Of a DNA stretch of 64,000 nucleotides, positions 38,318 to 47,240 are shown in pieces (position 1 is the stretch's first letter; each line of letters opens with the position of its first letter). This stretch comes from Paraburkholderia caffeinitolerans (lineage in GTDB: Bacteria > Pseudomonadota > Gammaproteobacteria > Burkholderiales > Burkholderiaceae), in contig NZ_CADIKL010000015.1 in NCBI RefSeq assembly GCF_902859945.1, forward strand, positions 1 through 64,000, in the 5' to 3' direction. The notes below the pieces were generated by a model that saw only the letters and a list, made by a program, of their open reading frames with translations, was not told the origin of the DNA and made no database searches. The translations under genes were made by a program, and so were the position numbers.

Positions 38318-38985
38318 GCGAGACGGGCTTCTTCGGCAAGGTGCGCACGCACGGCGACTTTGTCGCGCGGCGGCTGCCGGCGGCGTTTATCGAGCCGTGG
38401 GACCGCAGCGTCCAGGCGGGCATGCTGGAGGCGCGCGCGCGTTACGGCGCACAGTGGCTGACGCTCTATCTGAACGCGCCGGTATGGTGTTTCGCGCTGG
38501 GCGAGACGCTGTGCGGCGCGGCGGCCTGGGCGGGCGTGCTGATGCCGGGCGTGGACCGCGTGGGCCGCTATTTCCCGTTCACGCTCGCGCGGCCGGTGGC
38601 GCCCGGGTTGCTCGCGAACTGGCTCCGTGGCGCGCAGCCATGGTTCGAAATGGCGGTGGAACTTGCGCTGTCGACGCTTGCGCCATCGTTCGATCTCGAA
38701 GGTTTCGGCGATCAGGTGCGCATGCTCGACGGACTTGATGGAGAAAGGCGCGCGCCCTGGCGTTATGCTTGTGCGTGCGAGGGCGAAAACAACGGCGTTG
38801 GGCTGGGCGAGTGCCTGGCCACGTACACGGCGGTGGGTGACAGCCTGTGGTGGAGCGAAGGGTCGGCGGCGGTGGAGCCCACGCTGCGCGTGGCCACAGG
38901 ACTGCTCGACGGGCCGCGTTTCGCGGATTTGCTCGACGCGGCGCGAGCGCCGTGGAAGGCGGCCATCGCGTTGCATCGCGCTTGA
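38314..38985 (+). CDS. tagF: T6SS regulator TagF (ImpM)
   Basis: 223 residues with ImpM-family segments: GFFGKVRTHGDFVARRLP at the N-terminus and AGVLMPGVDRVGRYFPFTLARP. In H1-type systems TagF represses T6SS post-translationally by sequestering Fha. It is encoded alone here, not fused to PppA, because the phosphatase is a separate gene at 14053-14868. Confidence 0.94.
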   Translation: MSETGFFGKVRTHGDFVARRLPAAFIEPWDRSVQAGMLEARARYGAQWLTLYLNAPVWCFALGETLCGAAAWAGVLMPGVDRVGRYFPFTLARPVAPGLLANWLRGAQPWFEMAVELALSTLAPSFDLEGFGDQVRMLDGLDGERRAPWRYACACEGENNGVGLGECLATYTAVGDSLWWSEGSAAVEPTLRVATGLLDGPRFADLLDAARAPWKAAIALHRA

Positions 38986-39028
38986 GATGCCCACCCACGC
39001 GCAAGATTGCATTCAATGGAGAGATGAC

Positions 39029-39637
39029 ATGTCGGCTATCGTGAAGAACCTTTCGCAAGTGCGGCTGCGGCATGCGTGGCCCGCCGCGCTGGCGTGCTGC
39101 GCTATCGTGCTCGCCGGGGCGATGCAAACCCCGGCCCACGCCCAGGTGATGAAGGAGAAGGACATCACCGAGCAATCCGTCACCAAGGCGCTCACGCCGA
39201 GCGAGACCACCGGCGACGTGCTCACGCGCGGCTTCGTGCTGTCGAACCAGCAGCCCGGTGCAATGTCGGCGAAGGCGAAAGGGCCCGCAAAGGCGCCATC
39301 GGCGCAAATGCTGATTACCTTCGCCACCAACTCGACCGATCTCACGAGCACCGCGCGCGGGGCGCTCGACAAGGTCGCGCGTGCGTTGCAGTCCGACAAG
39401 CTCGCAGCGTACAAATTCCGCGTGGAGGGGCACGCCGATCCGCGCGGCAACGCTGACGCGAATATGACGCTCTCGCAGGGGCGCGCCCAGGCCGTGGTGG
39501 ACTACCTCACGCAGCAGGACGGCATTGCCGCGGAGCGCTTGACCGCGGTGGGCAAGGGTTCGAGCGAGCCGCTCAACACGCGCAATCCGGCCGCGCCGGA
39601 AAACCGCCGCGTGACCATCGTGACCGTTGCCGATTGA
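39029..39637 (+). CDS. OmpA-family peptidoglycan-binding envelope protein
   Basis: 202 residues from the ATG at 39029 (GGAGAG upstream). A signal peptide of about 38 residues ends in TPAHAQ. A linker leads to an OmpA-like domain (about 95-202) with FRVEGHADPRGNADANMTLSQGRA and the terminal NRRVTIVTV. It is periplasmic or in the outer membrane and binds peptidoglycan. There is no canonical lipobox, so it is not a substitute TssJ by sequence. It lies 43 bases downstream of tagF in the same direction and is probably part of the operon. Confidence 0.9.
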   Translation: MSAIVKNLSQVRLRHAWPAALACCAIVLAGAMQTPAHAQVMKEKDITEQSVTKALTPSETTGDVLTRGFVLSNQQPGAMSAKAKGPAKAPSAQMLITFATNSTDLTSTARGALDKVARALQSDKLAAYKFRVEGHADPRGNADANMTLSQGRAQAVVDYLTQQDGIAAERLTAVGKGSSEPLNTRNPAAPENRRVTIVTVAD

Positions 39638-40674
39638 ACGGCGTGGCGTTCTTGCGCGTTTCAAGCGGGCGGCGGCGCGTGGCTTCGCGCGCGCGAGCCG
39701 GCATCACTAACGTTGCGTGCGCAACGTTAGTGTGCGTGTGCGCCGGTTTTTCCGGACCGGGCGTTTTTGCCTCCGGTACCTCGAGCGCTGCTGGCGGACT
39801 GGCGGCGACCTCCACGCTGAGCGCCGAGCTAGCCAGCGCCTTCGCGCCGAACCCCGAGGTCGTGCGCCTGCCGCTCGCGCAACTTGCCGGCGCATTGCCG
39901 CCAGGCCCAACGCTGCGGCTCTACGCCATCACGGACCAGCCCGGCCTCTACGTGTTGCACGCGCCGAGCCTCGCGGCGCAGGGCGCGATGTTCTCGCGCG
40001 TCGTCGCGTTGATCGAACGGCGCGACATGCCGCACGACCGGGTGGTGTCGATGAGCGCCGTCGCCGCGAACGCGCGGCGCTTCGGCGAAGATCCCGCCGG
40101 GCTCACGGCGGGCAACAACTTCAGTGCAGCGCAGATCGCGCAGTTTTTTGAGGTCGCGCAGCGGCAGCACGCGAACCTGACCGAGGGCGAGCGCGCGTTG
40201 CAGACGCTGCTCGTGCAATGGGGGCTCATCCGCCAGGAAGCGGGAGCGGGCGGCGAGGGCGGCATGACGTGGCGCGCTGCGTCCTCACGCGATTTTCTCG
40301 TGACGATTCCGGGCTTGGGCAAGGGACCGGCGGGCGAAATGATCGACGCCGAGGTGCGCGCGGCGATCCTGAGCCACGAGCTCGGCCATTGGCGCTATTT
40401 CTCCGACCCGGCCTATGCCCATGCGTGCCGCGCGTTCTGGTGGCATCAACTGACGTACACCGAACGCGAGGCGCTGACCGAGGAACTAGCGGGCATGGGT
40501 TACGACCCGTCGGACCGCATCGTGATCGACGAATTGCAGGCCTATTTGCTGCATACGCCCGCGCGCTACATGCCGCTCGCCGATCTGCCGGGCGCAGGCG
40601 GTGTGGACATCGCGCGCGTGAAGCGCGGGCTCGAACTGAGCGTGCGCAATGCTGGACAAAACGCGGGACAATAG
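39634..40674 (+). CDS. Exported putative zinc metallopeptidase (HExxH)
   Basis: 346 residues if the TTG at 39634 (overlapping the previous stop) is used. GTG codons at 39643 and 39679 are alternatives, and the latter places a short signal sequence (ending VFASG) at the very N-terminus. The motif HELGH is encoded at 40375-40389, and downstream acidic residues (EELAG, DELQAY) could supply the third zinc ligand. I do not recognise the family. An exported metallopeptidase beside a peptidoglycan-binding protein may act in the envelope, but the substrate is unknown. A 28-bp palindrome lies within its N-terminal coding region. Confidence 0.75.
   Translation: MNGVAFLRVSSGRRRVASRARAGITNVACATLVCVCAGFSGPGVFASGTSSAAGGLAATSTLSAELASAFAPNPEVVRLPLAQLAGALPPGPTLRLYAITDQPGLYVLHAPSLAAQGAMFSRVVALIERRDMPHDRVVSMSAVAANARRFGEDPAGLTAGNNFSAAQIAQFFEVAQRQHANLTEGERALQTLLVQWGLIRQEAGAGGEGGMTWRAASSRDFLVTIPGLGKGPAGEMIDAEVRAAILSHELGHWRYFSDPAYAHACRAFWWHQLTYTEREALTEELAGMGYDPSDRIVIDELQAYLLHTPARYMPLADLPGAGGVDIARVKRGLELSVRNAGQNAGQ
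39705..39732. repeat. 28-bp palindrome (13-bp perfect arms) inside the metallopeptidase signal region
   Basis: CACTAACGTTGCG and CGCAACGTTAGTG are exact reverse complements separated by TG. It encodes ITNVACATLV. No T-run follows, so it is not a terminator. It has the symmetry of a dimeric regulator operator and could mean that the true start and promoter of the metallopeptidase gene lie near here. Confidence 0.85.
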
Positions 40675-40713
40675 CGCTTTTGCCTATTTCGGCGCTACCG
40701 CCGTCACGCCAGC

Positions 40714-41514
40714 ATGCAGAACGACTCCCACGCCAACGACGCTTCGACACCCGGCGCTCACTCCGATTCGCCCCGCGACGCGAACGCCGCGCCCGAGTTT
40801 CCGGGCCGCGCGAACTATACGCAGTTCGCGCAGCGCTATGCGCAAATGGCCCCGGAAAAGCCGCACAACGCGCTCTACGAGCGCCCGGCCACGGCCGCGC
40901 TGCTCGGCGATGTGGCGGGGCTGCGGGTGCTCGACGCGGGCTGCGGCCCAGGCATTGTCAGCGCCGAACTCGCGCGCGCGGGCGCGCAGGTGCATGCATT
41001 CGACGTGACGCCCGCCATGGTCGAACTCGCGCAATCGCATTGCGCGGGCCTGCCGGTGGAGGTCGCGCAAGGCGATTTGGGCCAGCCGCTCGCGTGGCTC
41101 GCCGATGAGCAGTTCGACCGCATCGTGTGCTCGCTTGCACTCGATTATGTGGAGCATCTCGCGCCCACTTTCGCGGAGTTCCGGCGCGTGGCGCGGCCCG
41201 GCGCGCTGCTGGTGTTCTCGATGGCGCATCCGATGCGCGACTGGATCGACACGCGCACGCGCGGCGGTCGCTCGTACTTCGATACCACGCGCTTTGGCCT
41301 GCACTGGGCGGGATTTGGTGAGCCGAAGCCTTATGTGGAGGCGTATCGCCGGCCGCTGGCCGATATCGTCAATGCGCTGGTCGCGAGCGGCTGGACGATC
41401 GAGCAACTGGTCGAGCCGCAGCCGCAGCCGGAGATGAAGGCGGTGGCGCCGAGGCTCCATGCGGAGCTGGCGCTTGCGCCCGCGTTTATGTGTGTGCGGG
41501 CGCGGCGCGCGTAG
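40714..41514 (+). CDS. Class I SAM-dependent methyltransferase
   Basis: 266 residues. An N-terminal disordered segment of about 30 residues precedes a Rossmann-type methyltransferase fold: motif I VLDAGCGPGIVSAELARAG, then AFDVTPAMVELAQ and the post-motif region FDRIVCSLALDYVEHL. It resembles Methyltransf_11/UbiE-like small-molecule methyltransferases; the substrate cannot be told. The start is the ATG at 40714. It ends 18 bases before the convergent aminotransferase. Confidence 0.88.
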   Translation: MQNDSHANDASTPGAHSDSPRDANAAPEFPGRANYTQFAQRYAQMAPEKPHNALYERPATAALLGDVAGLRVLDAGCGPGIVSAELARAGAQVHAFDVTPAMVELAQSHCAGLPVEVAQGDLGQPLAWLADEQFDRIVCSLALDYVEHLAPTFAEFRRVARPGALLVFSMAHPMRDWIDTRTRGGRSYFDTTRFGLHWAGFGEPKPYVEAYRRPLADIVNALVASGWTIEQLVEPQPQPEMKAVAPRLHAELALAPAFMCVRARRA

Positions 41515-41532
41515 TGGCGCGCCTTGCCCGTT

Positions 41533-42798
41533 TCAGCGGCGCCCAGCCGCCGAAAGCGACTCTTCTAGCGCGGCCACGCCGGCAGGCAGGTCGACGTTCG
41601 CGCCCAGGTCGCACATCGTGCGGCCTAGCGCGTGCACGGTGCGGAACAGATGGTGCTCGCGACATTGCTCGCCCATCTGCCCGATGCGCACGATAGGGAG
41701 TCCGAACGATCCCGCGATCTCCACTTGGTACTGCTGCGAAATATGGTTGCACACGTCGCGCGGCGTGACGCTCGCGGGCAGCGCGATGCCGACCACGGAG
41801 TTCAAGCGGCACGCTTCGGGCGTATAGAGTTCGAGGCCAAGTGCCGTCACGCCGCTCTGCAGGGCGAGCGAGCAGCGCTGATGCCGCGCGAAGCGCTTTT
41901 CGAGCGTCTCCGTGCAGACGAGCCGCAGCGCCTCGTGCAGCGCGAGCACGCCCGAAACCGGCGCGGTGTAGTGATAGCCCGCGTTGTGCCAGAAGTTCTC
42001 GGCGAGCATGGCATCGAGGCACCAATGCGTGTTGGGCGCGGTGCGCGTGCGCACGCGCTCCCAGGCGGCATTGGAGAACGCGATCAGCGAAACACCGGGG
42101 ATCGACGAAAGCCCTTTCTGGCCACCCGTGATGACCACGTCGATGCCCCATGCGTCCATCTCCAGCGGCATCGTGCTCAGCGTGCAGACCGCATCGACGA
42201 CAACCAGCGCGCCCGCGGCCTTGGCGATGCGCACGATGTCCTGCAACTGGCGGTTCCAGACCGTGTTGGAGGTCTCGCCGTGCACCACGGTGACGACCTC
42301 GGGACGCGTGCGCTCGATGACCTGCGCGAGCGCGTCGAGCGAGACGATCTCGCGGTCGGCTACGTCGAGCGTCGTGACGTCGGCGCCCACGCGCCGCGCC
42401 ATTTCGGCCATCCGGCCGCTGAAGAAGCCGTTCACGATGGAGAGGACGCGCGTGCCCGGCCACGCGAGATTCGACACCGCCATTTCCATGGCCGCCGAGC
42501 CGGGGCCGGCCACGCCGAGCACCCAGTTCGAGCGCGTCTGGAACACGTAGCGCGCCATCGACTTCACCTGGTCGATCACGCGCGCCATGGTGTCGCCGAG
42601 GTGGTTGATGACGACCGAGTTGGCCTTTGCCACCGCGTCGGGAATGGGCACGGGGCCCGCGCCCATCATGAGGAGCGGCTCGTCGGGCAGGATGCTGGTG
42701 AGCGGATCGACGCCCGGGCAGGGGACCGGCAACACGGCGGCGGCCGCCGCCGCCCGTTGCTGGGTCAGGGTGTCGGTGGGGCGCGTGGTGTCGGTCAT
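41533..42798 (-). CDS. Class V PLP-dependent aminotransferase (alanine/serine/ureidoglycine-glyoxylate type)
   Basis: 421 residues from the ATG at 42798. The fold-type I class V signature includes MGAGPVPIP near the N-terminus, GPGSAAMEMAVSNL, VVHGETSNTVWN, VVDAVCTLSTMPLEMDAWGIDV and the PLP-lysine region VVITGGQKGLSSIPG. The family includes alanine-glyoxylate, serine-glyoxylate and ureidoglycine-glyoxylate aminotransferases; no purine-catabolism neighbours are present to choose between them. It is transcribed alone, divergent from the thioesterase. Confidence 0.88.
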   Translation of the reverse strand: MTDTTRPTDTLTQQRAAAAAAVLPVPCPGVDPLTSILPDEPLLMMGAGPVPIPDAVAKANSVVINHLGDTMARVIDQVKSMARYVFQTRSNWVLGVAGPGSAAMEMAVSNLAWPGTRVLSIVNGFFSGRMAEMARRVGADVTTLDVADREIVSLDALAQVIERTRPEVVTVVHGETSNTVWNRQLQDIVRIAKAAGALVVVDAVCTLSTMPLEMDAWGIDVVITGGQKGLSSIPGVSLIAFSNAAWERVRTRTAPNTHWCLDAMLAENFWHNAGYHYTAPVSGVLALHEALRLVCTETLEKRFARHQRCSLALQSGVTALGLELYTPEACRLNSVVGIALPASVTPRDVCNHISQQYQVEIAGSFGLPIVRIGQMGEQCREHHLFRTVHALGRTMCDLGANVDLPAGVAALEESLSAAGRR

Positions 42799-43019
42799 GT
42801 CGAGGTCCTTTGCAGTGCTGGGAGGAAACGCGCGCGTGCGCGCGGTTGGAAAGAGTACAGTGTTTTCCGTGGGCGCTTATAAAACCATATACAGTTGGGC
42901 GGAATTCTTCTGAACAGTGCACAGCGGCTGTCCGAGTCCGCAGGGAGGCCCGGGGGCTGCGGCCTATAATGGCGCGGCACCCCGGCATCACTCATTGACA
43001 TCATGAAGGAGACCATGGC
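42799..43019. promoter_or_regulatory. Divergent spacer between aminotransferase and thioesterase genes
   Basis: 221 bp. A perfect TATAAT lies at 42965-42970 in the thioesterase direction, without a good -35. AAGGAGA at about 43004-43010 is the thioesterase ribosome binding site. An AT-rich patch at 42873-42905 probably carries the aminotransferase promoter. Confidence 0.5.
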
Positions 43020-43415
43020 ATGCCGCAATTCGCCGTCGACAATCCATTTCTCGAAACACTCGGCGTGAGCGTCGCGCAGTGGCGCGAGGGCTATGCGGAA
43101 CTGCTCATGCCGATCGACGCATCGAAGCTCAACCGCCAGGGCGTGCTGCAAGGCGGCGCGATCGCCACGTTGCTCGACGCGGCGGCGGGCTACGCAGGCC
43201 TGTTCGCGGAGCCGGGGCAGCCGCTGAGGCACGGCTTCACGCTCTCGCTCACAACCAACTACCTCGACAAGGGGCTTGGGCAGTTCGTGCGGGCCAAGGG
43301 CTTTCTCGAGCGTGGCGGCCGTTCGGTGTTTTTCGCGCGCGCCGAGGCGTGGGTGGACGACCGCTTGCTGATTGCGAGCGCGCAGGGCACGTTCAAGTAT
43401 GCGAAAACGGCTTGA
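43020..43415 (+). CDS. PaaI-family hotdog-fold thioesterase
   Basis: 131 residues, the usual length. It contains the 4HBT pattern: LNRQGVLQGGAIATLLDAAAGYAG, LTTNYLD and RGGRSVFFARAEAW. It probably hydrolyses an acyl-CoA or aryl-CoA in the cytoplasm. The start ATG at 43020 follows AAGGAGA. Another ATG 5 bases upstream is out of frame. It is followed by a bidirectional terminator. Confidence 0.9.
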   Translation: MPQFAVDNPFLETLGVSVAQWREGYAELLMPIDASKLNRQGVLQGGAIATLLDAAAGYAGLFAEPGQPLRHGFTLSLTTNYLDKGLGQFVRAKGFLERGGRSVFFARAEAWVDDRLLIASAQGTFKYAKTA

Positions 43416-43476
43416 GGTGCGGCCCCGGCGCGGCAGCGCGCTTGATTCGGATTCCTGTGTTAATTGCCGCGGATAG

Positions 43477-43510
43477 AAAAACCCGCTAACCGTGAGGCTG
43501 GCGGGTTTTT
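43477..43510. terminator. Bidirectional rho-independent terminator
   Basis: AAAAACCCGC and GCGGGTTTTT form a 10-bp stem around a 14-base loop, with a T-run on the plus strand and, by symmetry, on the minus strand. It sits between the convergent thioesterase gene and ABC ATPase gene and can serve both. Confidence 0.85.
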
Positions 43511-43543
43511 GCGTTTATGGCGCGCGCGGCGTGTAGCCGGGGT

Positions 43544-44338
43544 TCAGCCCAGCAGCAGCGCGTCGTCGTCGAGCTTCTCGTGGCGCGTCTGCTCGAACAT
43601 GTGCAGCAGGTCCGGCACGTCGAGTCCCCGGCGCTTATCGCCGGACACGTCCAGTACCACTTGCCCCTGGTGCAGCATCACGGTGCGCTGACCGTAGTCC
43701 AGCGCCTGGCGCATGCTGTGCGTGACCATCATGGTCGTGAGCTTTGCTTCCTCGACGATGCGCGCGGTCAACTCCAGCACGAACGCGGCCGTCTTCGGAT
43801 CGAGTGCGGCCGTGTGCTCGTCGAGCAGCAGGATGCGCGAGGGCTGGAGCGAGGCCATCAGGAGGCTCACCGCCTGGCGCTGGCCGCCCGAGAGCAAGCC
43901 GATGCGGTCGGTCAGTCGATTCTCCAGGCCGAGGTTCAGCAGACTCAGCTTGGCGCGAAAGAGTTCGCGGTCCTGCTTCCTGAGCGCGGGGCCGAAGCCG
44001 CGGCGTTTGCCGCGCGCCATCGCGAGCGCCATGTTCTCTTCGATCGTGAGCGCCTCGCAGGTGCCCGCCATCGGGTCCTGAAACACGCGCGCGACGAGAT
44101 GCGCGCGGTCCCACGCCTGTTTCTTCGTGACGTCCTGGCCGTCGATGGTGATCTTGCCGCCATCGACCATCTGGTCGCCGCTGATGGCGTTCAGGAAGGT
44201 GGACTTGCCCGCGCCGTTCGAGCCAATCACGGCCACGAATTCGCCGGTGGGGATGTCGAGCGTGAGCCCGCGCAGCGCGCGCGTTTCGATCGGCGTGCCG
44301 GGATTGAAAGTGAGTCTGAGGTCTTGTGCGCTGAGCAT
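43544..44338 (-). CDS. ABC transporter ATP-binding protein (COG1101 type)
   Basis: 264 residues. Walker A GSNGAGKST, the ABC signature LSGGQRQAVSLLMA and Walker B ILLLDEHTAALDP are all present; the Walker B is followed by His instead of the common Pro. It forms an importer with the upstream permease (3 bases away) and the solute-binding protein, a set found in the COG2984/4120/1101 systems linked in some bacteria to aromatic amino acids. The substrate here is unknown. It is the last gene of a three-gene minus-strand operon. Confidence 0.9.
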   Translation of the reverse strand: MLSAQDLRLTFNPGTPIETRALRGLTLDIPTGEFVAVIGSNGAGKSTFLNAISGDQMVDGGKITIDGQDVTKKQAWDRAHLVARVFQDPMAGTCEALTIEENMALAMARGKRRGFGPALRKQDRELFRAKLSLLNLGLENRLTDRIGLLSGGQRQAVSLLMASLQPSRILLLDEHTAALDPKTAAFVLELTARIVEEAKLTTMMVTHSMRQALDYGQRTVMLHQGQVVLDVSGDKRRGLDVPDLLHMFEQTRHEKLDDDALLLG

Positions 44339-44341
44339 CGC

Positions 44342-45238
44342 TTAGGCCCTCCCGTTCTTGCGGGCGAATAGTTTCTTGCGGGTGGCCGGCAGCACGAGCG
44401 CGATCGTCACGAGCACGGCGGTAACGAGGTTCAGGTCCTGCGCCTTCAAGCCGATGAAGTCGCTATTGAGCGCGAGCGCAATGAAGAAGCGGTAGAGAAT
44501 CGCGCCGAGCACGGCCGCGAGCGTCGTGAGCACGAGGCGTCGCGCGGGCAGAATGCTTTCGCCGATGATGACCGCCGCAAGCCCGATCACGATGGTGCCG
44601 ATGCCCATCGAGATGTCCGAGCCGCCCTGGGTCTGCGCGAACAGCGAGCCCGCGAGCGCCACCAGCGCATTCGAGAGCGCCATGCCCGCGAGCGTCGCGC
44701 GGCCCGTGGCGATGCCCTGGGCGCGCGCCATGCGCGGGTTCGCGCCGGTCGCGCGCAGCGCGAGGCCGTACTGCGAGGAGAAGAACCAGTCCACGCCGAA
44801 CTTGGCCGCGAGCACCACGACGAACAGCGCGAGCGGGCGCAGCACGTAGTCGGGCAGCCACGTGGGCTGAATCATCGTGAAGACGGTGGCTTCGGAGATG
44901 AGCGGCACGTTGGGCGCGCCCATCACGCGCAGGTTGATCGAATAGAGCGCGATCATCATGAGAATGCTCGCGAGCAAATCCATGATCTTCAGGCGCACGT
45001 TGAGCCAGCCGGTGATGAAGCCTGCGAGCGCGCCCGCGATCATCGCGCAGAGGGTGGCGAGAAACGGATCGTGGCCGCTCGCGATCAGCGTCGCCGCTAC
45101 GGCGCCGCCGAGCGGAAAGCTGCCATCGACAGTGAGATCGGGGAAGTTGAGGATGCGAAACGAGATCAGCACCCCGAGGGCGACGAGGCTGAAGATCAGG
45201 CCGATCTCGAGCGCGCCCAGTAGCGAGTAGAGGGACAT
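44342..45238 (-). CDS. ABC transporter permease (COG4120 type)
   Basis: 298 residues from the ATG at 45238. A longer open frame reaches 46288 through the solute-binding gene, but that part is a shadow. About eight hydrophobic segments are visible from MSLYSLLGALEIGLIFSLVA onwards, with the LivH-like LNFPDLTVDGSFPLGGAVAA. It is the inner-membrane channel of the importer whose ATPase follows. Confidence 0.9.
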   Translation of the reverse strand: MSLYSLLGALEIGLIFSLVALGVLISFRILNFPDLTVDGSFPLGGAVAATLIASGHDPFLATLCAMIAGALAGFITGWLNVRLKIMDLLASILMMIALYSINLRVMGAPNVPLISEATVFTMIQPTWLPDYVLRPLALFVVVLAAKFGVDWFFSSQYGLALRATGANPRMARAQGIATGRATLAGMALSNALVALAGSLFAQTQGGSDISMGIGTIVIGLAAVIIGESILPARRLVLTTLAAVLGAILYRFFIALALNSDFIGLKAQDLNLVTAVLVTIALVLPATRKKLFARKNGRA

Positions 45239-45297
45239 GGGGAAATCCTGTTGCGGTCTGCGGCGCGCGGATGGTGGTGGCTGCGCCGGATCGGTCG

Positions 45298-45336
45298 CCG
45301 CCGGCGCGCAGCCCGGGTGAGGCGGCACGCCGGCGG
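45298..45336 (-). other. Intercistronic hairpin between solute-binding and permease genes
   Basis: CCGCCGGCG and CGCCGGCGG form a perfect 9-bp stem with a 21-base loop inside the 272-bp gap between the solute-binding gene and the permease gene. No T-run follows in the direction of transcription. Such hairpins often protect the upstream binding-protein mRNA, giving more binding protein than permease. Confidence 0.5.
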
Positions 45337-45510
45337 GCGCGGAGGCCCGTTCTGGGCCAGTACGTTTTTTACGGCTCGACTGCGGTGTTGCGTGCGGTTT
45401 TCTTGCGGTAATTCCACGCCATATCCGCGAGTTTCCAATCAGCAACGCGCCGCGCGCGGGGCGGGCGGGCCGATGGCGTTGGCCGATGCAGCGGCGCGGC
45501 TTACCGCAAG

Positions 45511-46500
45511 TTACTTCACGACCGTGGTGGCGTCCTTGAGCAGATCGTCGGAGAGCTTCACGCCTTGCTTCTGTGCTGCGGCCGGGTTCACGTACAACTG
45601 CAGCTTGTTGCTGGTTTCCGATGCGATCGCGCCGGGATTTTCGCCCTTCAGGATGCGCACGACCACCTTGCCGGTCTGGTGACCAAGGTCGCTGTAGTCG
45701 ATGCCGAGCGCCGCGACGGCGCCGCGCTTCACGCTGTCCGTATCGGCGGCGACGAGCGGAATCTTCGCGTCGTTGGCCACTTTCACCAGCGCCTCGTAGG
45801 CCGAGACCACGTTGTTGTCGGTGTTCGTATAGATCACGTCGACCTTGCCGATCAGGCTCTTCGCCGCCGGGCCGATGTCCACGGTGCGCGGCGCGGCCGC
45901 TTCCTTGAGCGTCAGGCCTTGCTGCGCGAGCAAGGTCTTGAGCTGCTTCACGACCACGACCGAGTTGGCTTCGCCAGGGTTGTAGACCATGCCCACGTTC
46001 TTCGCATTCGGCACCACGCGCTTGATGAGCGCGATTTGCTTGTCGAGCGGGAGCTTGTCGGACACGCCGGTCACGTTGGTGCCGCTCGGCGCCCACGTCT
46101 TCACGAGCTGTGCGGCGACCGGATCGGTTACGCCCGAGTAGACCACGGGCACCGTTTTCGTTGCGGCAACAACAGCCTGTGCCGAAGGCGTGGCGATCGC
46201 GACGATCGCGCTCGGGTTGTCGCCCACGAACTTGCGGGCGATTTGCGCGGCCGTGCCGGTGTTGCCCTGCGCGCTCTGGTATTCCCACTTGAGGTTCTTG
46301 CCGGCGTCGTAGCCGGCAGCCTTCAGTTCGTCGCGCACACCGTCGCGGATCGCGTCAAGGGCGGGGTGCTCGACGATCGACAGCACTTCCACAGTGGCGG
46401 TTTCGGCCGCGTGCGCTGCGCCGGTGGCGAACGTGAGCGCGGCAGCGCCGGCGATCAGGGTAAAGGTGGCGGCCTTGGCGGCTTGCGTGAAGCTTTTCAT
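45511..46500 (-). CDS. ABC transporter solute-binding protein (COG2984 type)
   Basis: 329 residues from the ATG at 46500. A classical signal peptide (AAKAATFTLIAGAAALTFATGAAHA) is followed by the periplasmic domain: VLSIVEHPALDAIRDGVRDEL, AIVAIATPSAQAVVAATK, VVYSGVTDPVAAQLV and DVIYTNTDNNVVSAYEAL. This is the two-lobed fold of the uncharacterised COG2984 family. It is the first gene of the importer operon and has a large hairpin in its upstream region. Confidence 0.92.
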   Translation of the reverse strand: MKSFTQAAKAATFTLIAGAAALTFATGAAHAAETATVEVLSIVEHPALDAIRDGVRDELKAAGYDAGKNLKWEYQSAQGNTGTAAQIARKFVGDNPSAIVAIATPSAQAVVAATKTVPVVYSGVTDPVAAQLVKTWAPSGTNVTGVSDKLPLDKQIALIKRVVPNAKNVGMVYNPGEANSVVVVKQLKTLLAQQGLTLKEAAAPRTVDIGPAAKSLIGKVDVIYTNTDNNVVSAYEALVKVANDAKIPLVAADTDSVKRGAVAALGIDYSDLGHQTGKVVVRILKGENPGAIASETSNKLQLYVNPAAAQKQGVKLSDDLLKDATTVVK

Positions 46501-46571
46501 TGTCTGTGATCTCCCCCGAATGCTCGGTTCTTTCAATTCAGGACGGGTGTGTGCGGCGAGGCAGCGAGCAT

Positions 46572-46615
46572 ACCACCGCCCCGCACGTGTCCGGAACGTG
46601 CGCGGGGCCGGTGGT
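46572..46615 (-). promoter_or_regulatory. Large hairpin upstream of the COG2984 binding-protein gene
   Basis: ACCACCGCCCCGCACGT pairs with the segment ending CGGGGCCGGTGGT around a 7-base loop, giving about 17 pairs with two small bulges. It lies 72-115 bases upstream of the start codon, so it may be in the 5' leader. No T-run follows on the minus strand. Confidence 0.5.
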
Positions 46616-47240
46616 GCCCGGATGCGACGGTGCGGTGACGAAGGGTGGTAAACCACCCACGCGATTTTCAGGAAAAATCGGCGGATTGCCGGAAGTTTTC
46701 CCGATTTCCGATTGGAAATAATGGTTCGGTGCGTGCTGCTTATTTATGGTTTTGATGCTTAAGTGGTGTAATTTTTCATTGAAATGAAAATGTAATTTTC
46801 CTTTGTAAAATCAACGAGTTGCCGTGATTTGTATTTAGGGTTTGTACTAGTGATGTGGAGTGACTGTCGAGGTGATTGGGTAGTCCGTTAAAATAATTTG
46901 CGAAGATAATAAATATAATCGATAAGGCGCTGCGGCGATTTTTTCGAGAAAGCCAGATTTTCTGATTGGAAACCCGTTTCCCCACACTGCCGCCAGGCAG
47001 GCGTCCGGCGGCCCTCGGCCCCTTTCGATCCCCCAGTTCGCCGATATTTCAAGGGTTTTCCGCGCCCTCTGGGTTGTTTTCATCAATTGACTTGCATCAA
47101 TATAGTCATCGATATCCGAAAAAACCCTCGGTTGCGGAATGGGTAGGTTTATTGATAGCATCCGCGGGTCGCTGATTTTGACCGGATCACCTTCCAGGTT
47201 TGAAATGCAGCGGACGGGGCAGGCGGATCGCTTGCGCAAT

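Noticed and set aside
45239-46288. Fusion of an unknown protein to the ABC permease
   Set aside because: The upstream part is a shadow of the solute-binding gene; the permease starts cleanly at 45238 with a membrane helix.
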